The notes beneath the pieces are model-generated. The model saw only the letters and a list, made by a program, of their open reading frames with translations, ran no database searches and had not been told where the DNA came from. Positions 1 through 4,855 of a DNA stretch of 5,389 nt are shown here, one piece after another. The DNA lies in assembly GCA_016784285.1 (NCBI GenBank), contig JADHUX010000036.1, positions 1 to 5,389 on the forward strand. Reading direction: 5' to 3'. Made by a program: the position numbers and the translations under genes. The DNA comes from Parcubacteria group bacterium (GTDB taxonomy: Bacteria; Patescibacteriota; Minisyncoccia; Phycocordibacterales; UBA2163). Numbering within the stretch: position 1 is the first letter of the stretch; each line of letters starts with the position of its first letter.

Positions 1-389
1 AACTTATAAATATTACAAAAGAAGCACTTATGGTAGGGATAAAGGCAGCACGTGCAGGCAATACTGTAGGAGACATTGGCTATGCTATAGAGCAATACGT
101 AAAACAATATGACTACGGGCTACCTGTAGAGCTTGGTGGGCATGGTGTAGGGTATAAGGTTGCAGAAGAGCCTTATATAGCGAATTTTGGCGACAAGGGG
201 GACGGTGCGACCCTAAAAGCAGGAATGGTGCTTGCACTTGAGCCAATGCTCAACGCTGGTGATTCTCGTATTGAACTCGCAGATGACGACTATACGTATA
301 AAACAGCTGATGGTAAAAACAGCGCGCATTTTGAACACACGATTTTAGTCACAGAAGGTAACCCTGAGATTTTGACTAAAGTACAATAG
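1..389 (+). CDS. map: Methionine aminopeptidase type I, C-terminal part (5' end outside window)
   Basis: The enzyme removes the N-terminal methionine from nascent cytosolic proteins using two metal ions. The reading frame is open from base 3 with no stop and reads L-I-N-I-T-K-E-A-L before the first ATG at 30, matching the family's helix before 'VGIKAARAGNTVGDIG'. The gene therefore enters from the left, and the ATG at 30 is internal. About 128 codons are visible, roughly the C-terminal half of a usual 250-residue enzyme. Three metal ligands are visible: His in GGHGVG (codon 141-143), Glu in ALEPM (240-242) and Glu in HFEHT (333-335). The two Asp ligands lie upstream. The second conserved histidine, normally in 'HEEP' (E. 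coli His178), is Ala here (codon 162-164, 'KVAEEP'). The stop is TAG. No terminator separates it from ndk 48 bp downstream, so they may be cotranscribed. Confidence 0.95.
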   Translation, partial: LINITKEALMVGIKAARAGNTVGDIGYAIEQYVKQYDYGLPVELGGHGVGYKVAEEPYIANFGDKGDGATLKAGMVLALEPMLNAGDSRIELADDDYTYKTADGKNSAHFEHTILVTEGNPEILTKVQ

Positions 390-437
390 TGCGTTATTAT
401 TCAAACTTGTATTATTTAATTTAAAGTATTTTTAATT

Positions 438-1049
438 ATGTCAGACAAACATCATAAAGAAGAAAGAACATTTGTAATCATTAAGCCTGACGGAGTCCAA
501 AGGTCTCTTATTGGGGAAGTGATAAAACGATATGAAAAGATTGGTCTTAAGCTTGTAGGGCTTAAGATGGGTGTTGCTACACCTGAAATGGTTGAAAAAC
601 ACTACACTATAGACCCAGAATGGATGCGAAAAACTGGAGAGAAAACGATTGCAAACTACCACAAAAAGGGAGTAAAACCACCATCAGAAGACCCTCTTGA
701 GATTACAAAAGTTGTACTTGAAAGTTTGAAACGATATATAACAAGTGGGCCGGTAATAATGATGGTATGGCAAGGCGCGCACGCAGTAGGTATAGTACGT
801 AAGATCACAGGTGCGACAGAACCACTTTCGTCAGATGTAGGTACTATTCGCGGTGATTTTGTTCTTGATTCTTATGTGATGTCAGACACTGCAGGTAGAG
901 CTGTAAGAAATGTTTTACATGCTTCAGGTACAGTAGAGGAAGCAGAAGATGAAATCAAACTTTGGTTTACTGAAGATGAATTAGTAAATTATAGACTTGT
1001 ACAAGAGGCTATTTTATACGATGTAGATTTGGATGGGATACTTGAATAA
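438..1049 (+). CDS. ndk: Nucleoside diphosphate kinase, enlarged form
   Basis: It transfers the gamma phosphate of ATP to other NDPs through a phosphohistidine, keeping NTP and dNTP pools balanced in the cytosol. Family motifs are clear: TFVIIKPDGV (residues 11-20, nucleotide-binding Lys16), TSGPV (102-106), GTIRGDF (135-141) and the active-site region RNVLHAS with catalytic His161. The protein has 203 residues, against about 140-150 for common bacterial NDKs. The extra length lies in three places: about 40 residues at 57-97, between the 'EKHY' helix and the TSGP strand; about 10 residues at 142-153, between RGDF and the active site; and a C-terminal extension. After His161 the usual GSDS reads ASGT. 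The ATG start at 438 leaves an 11-residue polar lead before the first strand. No Shine-Dalgarno motif is visible upstream. The -35 box of the next promoter lies inside the last codons. Confidence 0.93.
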   Translation: MSDKHHKEERTFVIIKPDGVQRSLIGEVIKRYEKIGLKLVGLKMGVATPEMVEKHYTIDPEWMRKTGEKTIANYHKKGVKPPSEDPLEITKVVLESLKRYITSGPVIMMVWQGAHAVGIVRKITGATEPLSSDVGTIRGDFVLDSYVMSDTAGRAVRNVLHASGTVEEAEDEIKLWFTEDELVNYRLVQEAILYDVDLDGILE

Positions 1050-1070
1050 AGTATTTTAGAGGAGTATAAT
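1042..1070 (+). promoter_or_regulatory. Sigma70-type promoter of the structured RNA
   Basis: TTGAAT (1042-1047) lies in the last codons and stop of ndk, followed by a 17-nt spacer and a perfect TATAAT (1065-1070). Counting the last -10 base as -7 places +1 at 1077, one base before the GGG that opens the long closing stem of the downstream RNA. The agreement between promoter geometry and RNA 5' end is the main support. No start has been measured. Confidence 0.75.
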
Positions 1071-1076
1071 ATAGGT

Positions 1077-1243
1077 AGGGTTATTTAACATGTTGTCTAG
1101 ATTACTTATTGACAAGGGAGTTTGGAAGTCATTGTGCCGTGGTACAATGCTATGAACACCCACATAGCGTAAGCTGTGGTCAACATGATAGATAACCCAT
1201 CAAAAAACCGCCATGTCGCTCGCGAGCGACATGGCGGTTTTTT
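1077..1243 (+). ncRNA. Unassigned structured small RNA, about 165 nt
   Basis: This intergenic stretch between ndk and the membrane protein behaves like an independent RNA gene, with its own promoter (1042-1070) and strong terminator (1194-1251). A long-range closing stem P1 pairs 1078-1095 (GGGTTATTTAACATGTTG) with 1181-1198 (CAACATGATAGATAACCC): 18 positions with one G-U pair and one A-A mismatch. Inside P1, the 5' side (1096-1129) has no strong partner. A 7-bp hairpin P2 (1130-1149 plus the G-U at 1136/1143, loop CCGTGG) follows. Then come two mutually exclusive hairpins sharing 1163-1168: GCTATG/CATAGC (1149-1154 with 1163-1168, 8-nt loop) or CATAGC/GCTGTG (1163-1168 with 1173-1178) capped by a GTAA tetraloop of the GNRA type. 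I see no SRP, tmRNA, RNase P or tRNA signature. The length is near that of 6S RNA, but the two-hairpin interior does not fit 6S well. A cis-regulatory leader or a MITE with 18-bp inverted ends are alternatives. Confidence 0.6.
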
Positions 1244-1251
1244 GATGGGTT
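1194..1251. terminator. Strong terminator, perfect 29-bp palindrome
   Basis: Bases 1194-1222 and 1223-1251 are exact reverse complements, with the centre of symmetry between 1222 and 1223. The arm runs AACCCATC, six A, CCGCCATGTCGCTCG. The GC-rich inner stem is followed by six T (1238-1243) on the plus strand and mirrored by six A (1202-1207), so it can terminate in both directions. It ends the structured RNA and insulates the promoter at 1259. Bases 1194-1198 are also part of the 3' strand of stem P1. The core GTCGCTCGCGAGCGAC recurs in the terminator at 3729-3776. Confidence 0.9.
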
Positions 1252-1258
1252 TACATTG

Positions 1259-1267
1259 TGTTATAAT
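1259..1267 (+). promoter_or_regulatory. Extended -10 promoter, predicted leaderless start at 1274
   Basis: TGT followed by TATAAT (1262-1267) forms an extended -10 element (TGnTATAAT). No good -35 box is visible at 17 nt, where the terminator T-run lies, which is compatible with extended -10 promoters. Six bases separate the -10 box from the ATG at 1274, so the expected +1 coincides with the A of the start codon and the mRNA should be leaderless. Confidence 0.65.
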
Positions 1268-1273
1268 TGACAA

Positions 1274-1684
1274 ATGTTAAAGCAAAAGCTTTTTAAAGAA
1301 CAGTTTATATTGGTAGCTATTATTGCATTGTTAGACTTTATTGCAATAAATTTTTATTTATACTGGACATTTTGGTGGTTTGATATAGTCATGCATTTTT
1401 TAGGAGGTCTTTGGGTAGGTCTTATTGTTCTATGGTTCTTCTTCTTTTCTGGATATGTATATAAAGATATTGACTTAGTAAAACGAAGTAAAATTTTTCT
1501 AATCACTATAGCGTCTGTTTTATTTGTTGGGTTAGTATGGGAAGTATGGGAAGTATGGGCAAAGCTTGTATTTATAAATGAAGCTAGTTATTTTGTAGAT
1601 ACACCGCTTGATTTGATTATGGACACACTTGGAGGTATTACAGCATTTGTTTATGCAAAAAAATATCTAAAAAATGAAAAATAA
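1274..1684 (+). CDS. Four-helix integral membrane protein, DUF2238/YjdF-like
   Basis: A 136-residue hydrophobic protein with about four predicted transmembrane segments (near residues 11-31, 38-60, 73-95 and 111-130) and short charged ends. It is probably an inner-membrane protein. Polar residues inside or next to helices follow a pattern: D37xxxH41-FLGG, E90 and E93 in WEVWE, D109-T, D113 and D117-TLGG. This resembles the 'HFLxG ... WExxE ... DTxxDxxxDTLG' layout of the small DUF2238/YjdF-like membrane proteins, whose biochemical role is not known to me. The WEVWEVWA segment is encoded by a near-perfect 9-bp tandem repeat (1535-1559). The start is an ATG exactly where the promoter predicts +1. 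The 3' end overlaps the RNase gene by 11 nt in another frame, which suggests cotranscription and translational coupling. The family call is from pattern memory and is moderately sure. Confidence 0.75.
   Translation: MLKQKLFKEQFILVAIIALLDFIAINFYLYWTFWWFDIVMHFLGGLWVGLIVLWFFFFSGYVYKDIDLVKRSKIFLITIASVLFVGLVWEVWEVWAKLVFINEASYFVDTPLDLIMDTLGGITAFVYAKKYLKNEK
1535..1559 (+). repeat. Short tandem repeat, 9-bp unit, inside the membrane protein gene
   Basis: GTATGGGAA occurs at 1535-1543 and 1544-1552 with a partial third copy at 1553-1559. It encodes V-W-E, V-W-E, V-W. Because the unit is a multiple of three, gain or loss of a copy keeps the frame and would move the conserved Trp-Glu pair by one helical turn. 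Two and three-quarter copies are few, so this may simply reflect amino-acid composition. Confidence 0.6.
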
Positions 1685-3068
1685 TAAATTAAAATTAACA
1701 TTTCATGGTGGTACAGGTGGAGTTACTGGAGCTAACTTTTTATTAGAAGAAAATCCGCCAGCTGGCGGAGGGAAAAGGATACTTGTAGATTGTGGGCTGT
1801 TTCAGGGAGGAGATTTCGCAGAAGATAAAAACAAAGAACAATTTCCATATGATCCAGCAAGTATCGATATTCTTTTCATTACTCATGCACATCTTGATCA
1901 CATAGGTAGAATCCCTAAACTCGTCAAAGAGGGCTTTAATGGAGTGATATATTCTACTCCGGCAACTATGGAAATTACAGAAATATCGCTTATAGATAGT
2001 ATGGGGGTACTCTCTAAAGAGGCAAAAAAGAAAGGTATAGAGCCACTTTATAATAAAGAAGATGTACAAAAGACAATGTCACTTTGGAAGAAGGTCCCAT
2101 ATAAAACACAAATAAACATAAACAATAATCTAAAAGCAGTATTTAAAGACGCTGGGCATATTTTAGGTTCAAGCTTGATTGAGTTTGAGTTTACCCCGCC
2201 TGATGGCGTGGGCAAGAAAATTGTATTTACAGGAGATTTAGGTAATTCTCCTACACCACTTCTAAGAGATGCTGAAGAAATTAAAGATGCTGACTATATG
2301 ATTATAGAAAGTGTATATGGAAACAGAAACCATGAAGATATAGACGAACGTAATCAAAAACTCAAAGAAGCAATAGAGAATACGATAAACAGAGGTGGCG
2401 CGCTTCTTATCCCTGCGTTTTCTATAGAGCGTACGCAAGTCCTTCTATATGAGATCAATAATTTAGTTGAAGATGGTAAGATCCCTAAGATACCTGTGTT
2501 TTTAGATTCACCACTTGCAATAAAAGTAACAAAAGTATATCAAGACAGAATTCAGAATTTTAATAAGGGTGTAAAAGATGAGATAGCAGGAGGAGACGAT
2601 ATATTTAAGTTTCCACTTCTTGAGTTCACAGAGCATCATCAAGAGTCTTTAAAGATTATAGACACTCCAAATCCAAAGATAATCATCGCTGGTTCAGGTA
2701 TGTCAAACGGTGGGCGAATAGTACGCCATGAGAAAACATATTTGTCTGATCCAAACAGTACACTTCTTATCGTAGGGTATCAAGCTGCAGGAAGTCTTGG
2801 TAGAAAGCTTTTAGACGGAGCAAAAGAAGTTGAGATTATGGACCAGATAGTAAAAGTAAAAGCAAAAGTAATAAATCTTACAGGATATTCTGCACATAGA
2901 GACTCCGATGGATTGTTAGAGTTTGTAGATAATTCTGTAGAAACCTTGAAAAAAGTATTTGTGGTAATGGGGGAGCAAAAGTCTGCACTTTTCTTAACAC
3001 AGCGTTTAAGAGATTATGTAGGTGTAGATGCTATAGCTCCTAAGCTTGGGGAAAGCTTTGAATTTTAA
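1674..3068 (+). CDS. Beta-CASP metallo-beta-lactamase RNase (CPSF73/TTHA0252-like)
   Basis: A 464-residue cytosolic protein of the two-domain metallo-beta-lactamase plus beta-CASP family, which cleaves RNA using two zinc ions. All catalytic motifs are visible: HAHLDH (71-76), GH162ILGSS, TGD188LG, motif A ESVYG (Glu212), motif B SGMSNGG with His352, and motif C SAH408RD. In order, these give a split lactamase domain (about 1-205 and 385-464) around the beta-CASP cap (about 206-384). There is no N-terminal KH domain, so it resembles the stand-alone bacterial form typified by T. thermophilus TTHA0252. Length is normal or slightly long because of two Pro/Gly loops, PPAGGG (28-33) and PPDGVG (175-180). 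The first is encoded by a perfect GC-rich palindrome. The ATG at 1674 overlaps the upstream gene by 11 nt, and no Shine-Dalgarno motif precedes it. The exact RNA substrate cannot be told from the sequence. Confidence 0.92.
   Translation: MKNNKLKLTFHGGTGGVTGANFLLEENPPAGGGKRILVDCGLFQGGDFAEDKNKEQFPYDPASIDILFITHAHLDHIGRIPKLVKEGFNGVIYSTPATMEITEISLIDSMGVLSKEAKKKGIEPLYNKEDVQKTMSLWKKVPYKTQININNNLKAVFKDAGHILGSSLIEFEFTPPDGVGKKIVFTGDLGNSPTPLLRDAEEIKDADYMIIESVYGNRNHEDIDERNQKLKEAIENTINRGGALLIPAFSIERTQVLLYEINNLVEDGKIPKIPVFLDSPLAIKVTKVYQDRIQNFNKGVKDEIAGGDDIFKFPLLEFTEHHQESLKIIDTPNPKIIIAGSGMSNGGRIVRHEKTYLSDPNSTLLIVGYQAAGSLGRKLLDGAKEVEIMDQIVKVKAKVINLTGYSAHRDSDGLLEFVDNSVETLKKVFVVMGEQKSALFLTQRLRDYVGVDAIAPKLGESFEF
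1754..1769. repeat. GC-rich 16-bp palindrome inside the RNase gene
   Basis: TCCGCCAGCTGGCGGA is a perfect palindrome in otherwise AT-rich coding sequence. It encodes the start of the loop NPPAGGG between the first strand (GANFLLE) and the DCG strand of the lactamase fold, where homologues usually have a tight turn. It could be a small palindromic element inserted in frame. A weaker analogue lies at 2194-2211. Confidence 0.7.
2194..2211. repeat. Imperfect GC-rich palindrome, possible decayed copy of the 1754 element
   Basis: CCCCGCCTGATGGCGTGG can fold with a CGCC/GGCG core, one mismatch and two further GC pairs. It encodes PPDGVG followed by KKI. The 1754 site encodes PPAGGG followed by KRI. 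Codon by codon the two sites align (CCG-CCN-GNT-GGC, then two Gly/Val codons). A shared origin is inference; convergent loop composition is possible. Confidence 0.35.
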
Positions 3069-3088
3069 AAATTAATTTATGCTACAAT
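3058..3088 (+). promoter_or_regulatory. Extended -10 promoter, predicted leaderless start at 3095
   Basis: TGC followed by TACAAT (3083-3088) forms an extended -10 element. TTGAAT (3058-3063), in the last codons of the RNase gene, is a possible -35 at a long 19-nt spacing. Six bases separate the -10 from the ATG, so the expected +1 is the A at 3095. The nonamer TGCTACAAT is identical to the one in the infC promoter on the other strand. Confidence 0.65.
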
Positions 3089-3094
3089 AAGAAT

Positions 3095-3736
3095 ATGGAT
3101 AAAGATGGAAAAGAAGAAAGAAATAATTATAAATTAAAACTTTGCGTATCAGGAGCTGCAGAGACTGGGCACTGTGGTATAGACGCGTTTGAAAAGGGTA
3201 AAGAGCTTGGTAGGGAGATAGTTCGTCAAGGTGGTATCTTAACCACAGGGGCTACTACAGGGTTTCCGTTTTGGTCTGCAACAGGTGCAAAAGAAGAGGG
3301 TGGTATATCTATTGGTTTCTCTCCTGCATCTACAGAAGAAGAGCATTTACAGTTTTACAAGTTACCCCTTGATTATATGGATGTCATGGTTTATACAGGG
3401 TTTGGGTATTCAGGTAGAAACCTTATACTTACACGTTCAGCAGATGCAGTGTTTATAGGCTGTGGAAGGATAGGTACTATAAATGAGTTTACAGTCGCAT
3501 ATGAAGACGGTAAACCAATAGGAATACTAGAAGGAGACTGGGAGACAGACGAAGTGCTTAAACATATGCTAGATGCAAGTAACAGAACTAATGACAAGAT
3601 AATCTTTGATACTGATCCTAAAAGGCTTGTAGAGAAGGTAATAGAAAAAGTTATACAAGAAAAAGAAAATCGCGGTAGAGTATATAGGAACCACGGTAGT
3701 ATGGGTATACCAAATCCAGATAATCTAATTAAATAA
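3095..3736 (+). CDS. Rossmann/SLOG-fold nucleotide-binding protein (LOG-like, TIGR00725-like)
   Basis: A 213-residue soluble protein. Residues 14-146 form a Rossmann-like SLOG domain: LCVSGAAETG (first strand and loop), GGILTTGATTG (46-56), TGFGYSGRN (101-109), LTRSADAVF (112-120) and GCGRIGTINEF (122-132). The last corresponds to the PGGxGTxxE signature of LOG/lysine-decarboxylase-like proteins, keeping G-T-x-x-E with Glu131. The TGxGYxxRNxxxxRSADA stretch is typical of the TIGR00725 group. The other LOG hallmark, GGGxxGLM, is absent and replaced by TTGATTGFPFW, so cytokinin-type phosphoribohydrolase activity should not be assumed. The C-terminus is basic and polar. The ligand is unknown. 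The gene appears to be transcribed on its own from a promoter inside and after the RNase gene, and its stop codon lies in the stem of the downstream terminator. Confidence 0.8.
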   Translation: MDKDGKEERNNYKLKLCVSGAAETGHCGIDAFEKGKELGREIVRQGGILTTGATTGFPFWSATGAKEEGGISIGFSPASTEEEHLQFYKLPLDYMDVMVYTGFGYSGRNLILTRSADAVFIGCGRIGTINEFTVAYEDGKPIGILEGDWETDEVLKHMLDASNRTNDKIIFDTDPKRLVEKVIEKVIQEKENRGRVYRNHGSMGIPNPDNLIK

Positions 3737-3776
3737 AAAAAACCGTCGCTCACGAGCGACGGGTTTTTTTATTTAA
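3729..3776. terminator. Bidirectional terminator between convergent genes
   Basis: A 48-base near-perfect palindrome with one A-G mismatch (3742/3763). The GC core CCGTCGCTC/GAGCGACGG (3743-3762) is flanked by A-run and T-run arms, giving a T tract on either strand. It serves both the SLOG-protein gene (plus) and rplT (minus). The TAA stops of both genes sit in the arms and pair with each other (3734-3736 with 3769-3771). Confidence 0.9.
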
Positions 3777-4119
3777 CTTTTTCTAGAACTCTCTCAAATG
3801 ATTCTGGAGAATTTTCTGCTAGATCTGCTAGTATCTTTCTATCTAGGTTAATATTCTTTTTCTTTAAAGCTCCTATAAATTTACTATATGAAATTGGGTT
3901 TTCTCCAGCACGAGTAGCTGCATTGATCTTTATATTCCATAGTCTTCGGAAATCGTTCTTTTTGTCTCGTCTATGTGCAAATGCATGTGTACCAGCGTGA
4001 GCAATAGCTTCTTTAGCTTGCCGCTCTTTTGTCTTACGTCCAAAACGATACCCTTTTACTTTACTAAGGATACTTTTACGTCTTTTATTTGCTGTTGTTC
4101 CTCTTTTTACTCTTGCCAT
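3769..4119 (-). CDS. rplT: 50S ribosomal protein L20
   Basis: L20 binds 23S rRNA early in large-subunit assembly. The 116-residue product has the family layout. A basic N-terminal tail (MARVKRG, then RRKSILSKVKGYRFGRKTKERQAKEA) is followed by the globular part with FRRLWNIKINAATR, ISYSKFIGALKKKNINLDRKILADLA and a C-terminal helix. Length is normal (about 115-120). It is the last gene of the infC-rpmI-rplT unit, 11 nt after rpmI, with no Shine-Dalgarno motif in the short AT-only gap. In E. coli and Bacillus L20 represses this operon by binding a structured leader. No such leader fits between the predicted infC start of transcription and the gene here. Its stop codon is part of the terminator stem. 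Confidence 0.97.
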   Translation of the reverse strand: MARVKRGTTANKRRKSILSKVKGYRFGRKTKERQAKEAIAHAGTHAFAHRRDKKNDFRRLWNIKINAATRAGENPISYSKFIGALKKKNINLDRKILADLAENSPESFERVLEKVK

Positions 4120-4130
4120 AATAAATATTA

Positions 4131-4313
4131 TTAAATTCCAATTTGTTTAGCTTTAACTCTTTTTGATAAATTAACTGCAGCGCTTCTTTTTCTAGCCATT
4201 CTACCTGAGCTTGATTCTTTAGCGTTGAAGTGGTTTTGACCAGGAACACGCGCGGTTATTTTACCGTTCTTACTTACTTTTAATCTTTTTGAAAATATTT
4301 TTTTAGTTTTCAT
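4131..4313 (-). CDS. rpmI: 50S ribosomal protein L35
   Basis: A small basic protein of the large ribosomal subunit, 60 residues against the usual 64-66. The N-terminal MKTKKIFSKRLKVSKNGKI matches the 'MKTxxxxxKRFKxTxxGKI' pattern, followed by the basic middle GQNHFNAKESS and a Lys/Arg-rich tail. The identity is secured by its place between infC and rplT, the standard order. Its ATG shares one base with the infC stop codon (TAATG), a classic layout for termination-reinitiation. This can compensate for the lack of a Shine-Dalgarno motif. Confidence 0.93.
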   Translation of the reverse strand: MKTKKIFSKRLKVSKNGKITARVPGQNHFNAKESSSGRMARKRSAAVNLSKRVKAKQIGI

Positions 4314-4831
4314 TATACTTTTTTACTTTTTTCTATAGTTGTACTTAATCCTTTAGGGCTTTTCTTTATAGGATCAGCCGTTCTATATTCTTCTGTAACG
4401 AGTGTTAGGAATTTTTCAAGTCTTTCTTTAAGAAAGTTAAATTCCATGTATTTGTATCGTCCAAATAAGAACAAATCCACCTTCACTCTATGTCCCTCTT
4501 TTAGCCACCCAGATACTCTTTTTGCTTTAAGAGTAAGGTCGCCTTCGCCAGTACCTATCTTAATCTGCACAACCTTTGTTTCTGTAACCTTAGTCTTGGC
4601 CTTTATTTCCTTATTCTTTTTCTTAAGCTCGTATTGAAATTTACCATAATCAGCTATTTTTGCAACAGGTGGGTTCGCTTTTGGCGAGATCTCTATAAGA
4701 TCAAGGCCGGACTCTTCTGCGTGCTTAAGTGCCTCAGAGAGCGAAATAACACCCAAATTAGCGCCATCGGCGCCCATAACTCGCAATTCATTTGCTCGTA
4801 TGCTGTTGTTTATTCGTACTTTTTCTATCAA
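4313..4831 (-). CDS. infC: Translation initiation factor IF-3, TTG start
   Basis: IF3 binds the 30S subunit, prevents premature subunit joining and checks start codon and initiator tRNA. The 172-residue product from the TTG at 4831 has the N-domain signature RINNSIRANELRV (6-18), GVISLSEALKHAEESGLDLIEISP (27-50) and PPVAKIADYGKFQYE (54-68), a Lys-rich linker (69-86), and a C-domain from VVQIKIG to the end. The C-domain reads FGRYKYMEFNFLKERL where common bacterial IF3 has RGREMxHxxxG. The frame is open upstream to another TTG at 4900, but the extended -10 promoter (4856-4864) lies inside that stretch, so the upstream codons should not be transcribed. TTG at 4831 gives normal family length. 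There is no ATG before the conserved RINN. An ATA (4828-4826) is an outside alternative. infC is the first gene of infC-rpmI-rplT. Confidence 0.93.
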   Translation of the reverse strand: MIEKVRINNSIRANELRVMGADGANLGVISLSEALKHAEESGLDLIEISPKANPPVAKIADYGKFQYELKKKNKEIKAKTKVTETKVVQIKIGTGEGDLTLKAKRVSGWLKEGHRVKVDLFLFGRYKYMEFNFLKERLEKFLTLVTEEYRTADPIKKSPKGLSTTIEKSKKV

Positions 4832-4855
4832 CTGACTATAGTATTTAACCCACAA

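Noticed and set aside
390..437. Promoter or terminator between map and ndk.
   Set aside because: Only weak AT-rich hexamers (for example TATTAT at 410-415) with no -35 partner and no GC hairpin. Cotranscription is the simpler reading.
1109..1114. TTGACA as a -35 box inside the RNA region.
   Set aside because: No acceptable -10 box lies 15-19 nt downstream.
1090..1155. A 21-codon ATG frame inside the structured RNA, 13 nt after the predicted transcript start.
   Set aside because: Frames of this length arise by chance, there is no ribosome binding site, and the ATG lies in the strand of stem P1. Homologue alignment would be needed to revive it.
1078..1198. The 18-bp inverted ends read as a MITE or small transposon.
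   Set aside because: No target-site duplication is visible, and the promoter and terminator placement fits an RNA gene better. It stays an alternative.
1743..2069. Minus-strand open frame opposite the RNase gene.
   Set aside because: It is a shadow of a clearly conserved gene on the plus strand, with low-complexity F/I/Y/K composition and no family motif. The frames opposite ndk, the SLOG gene and infC were rejected for the same reason.
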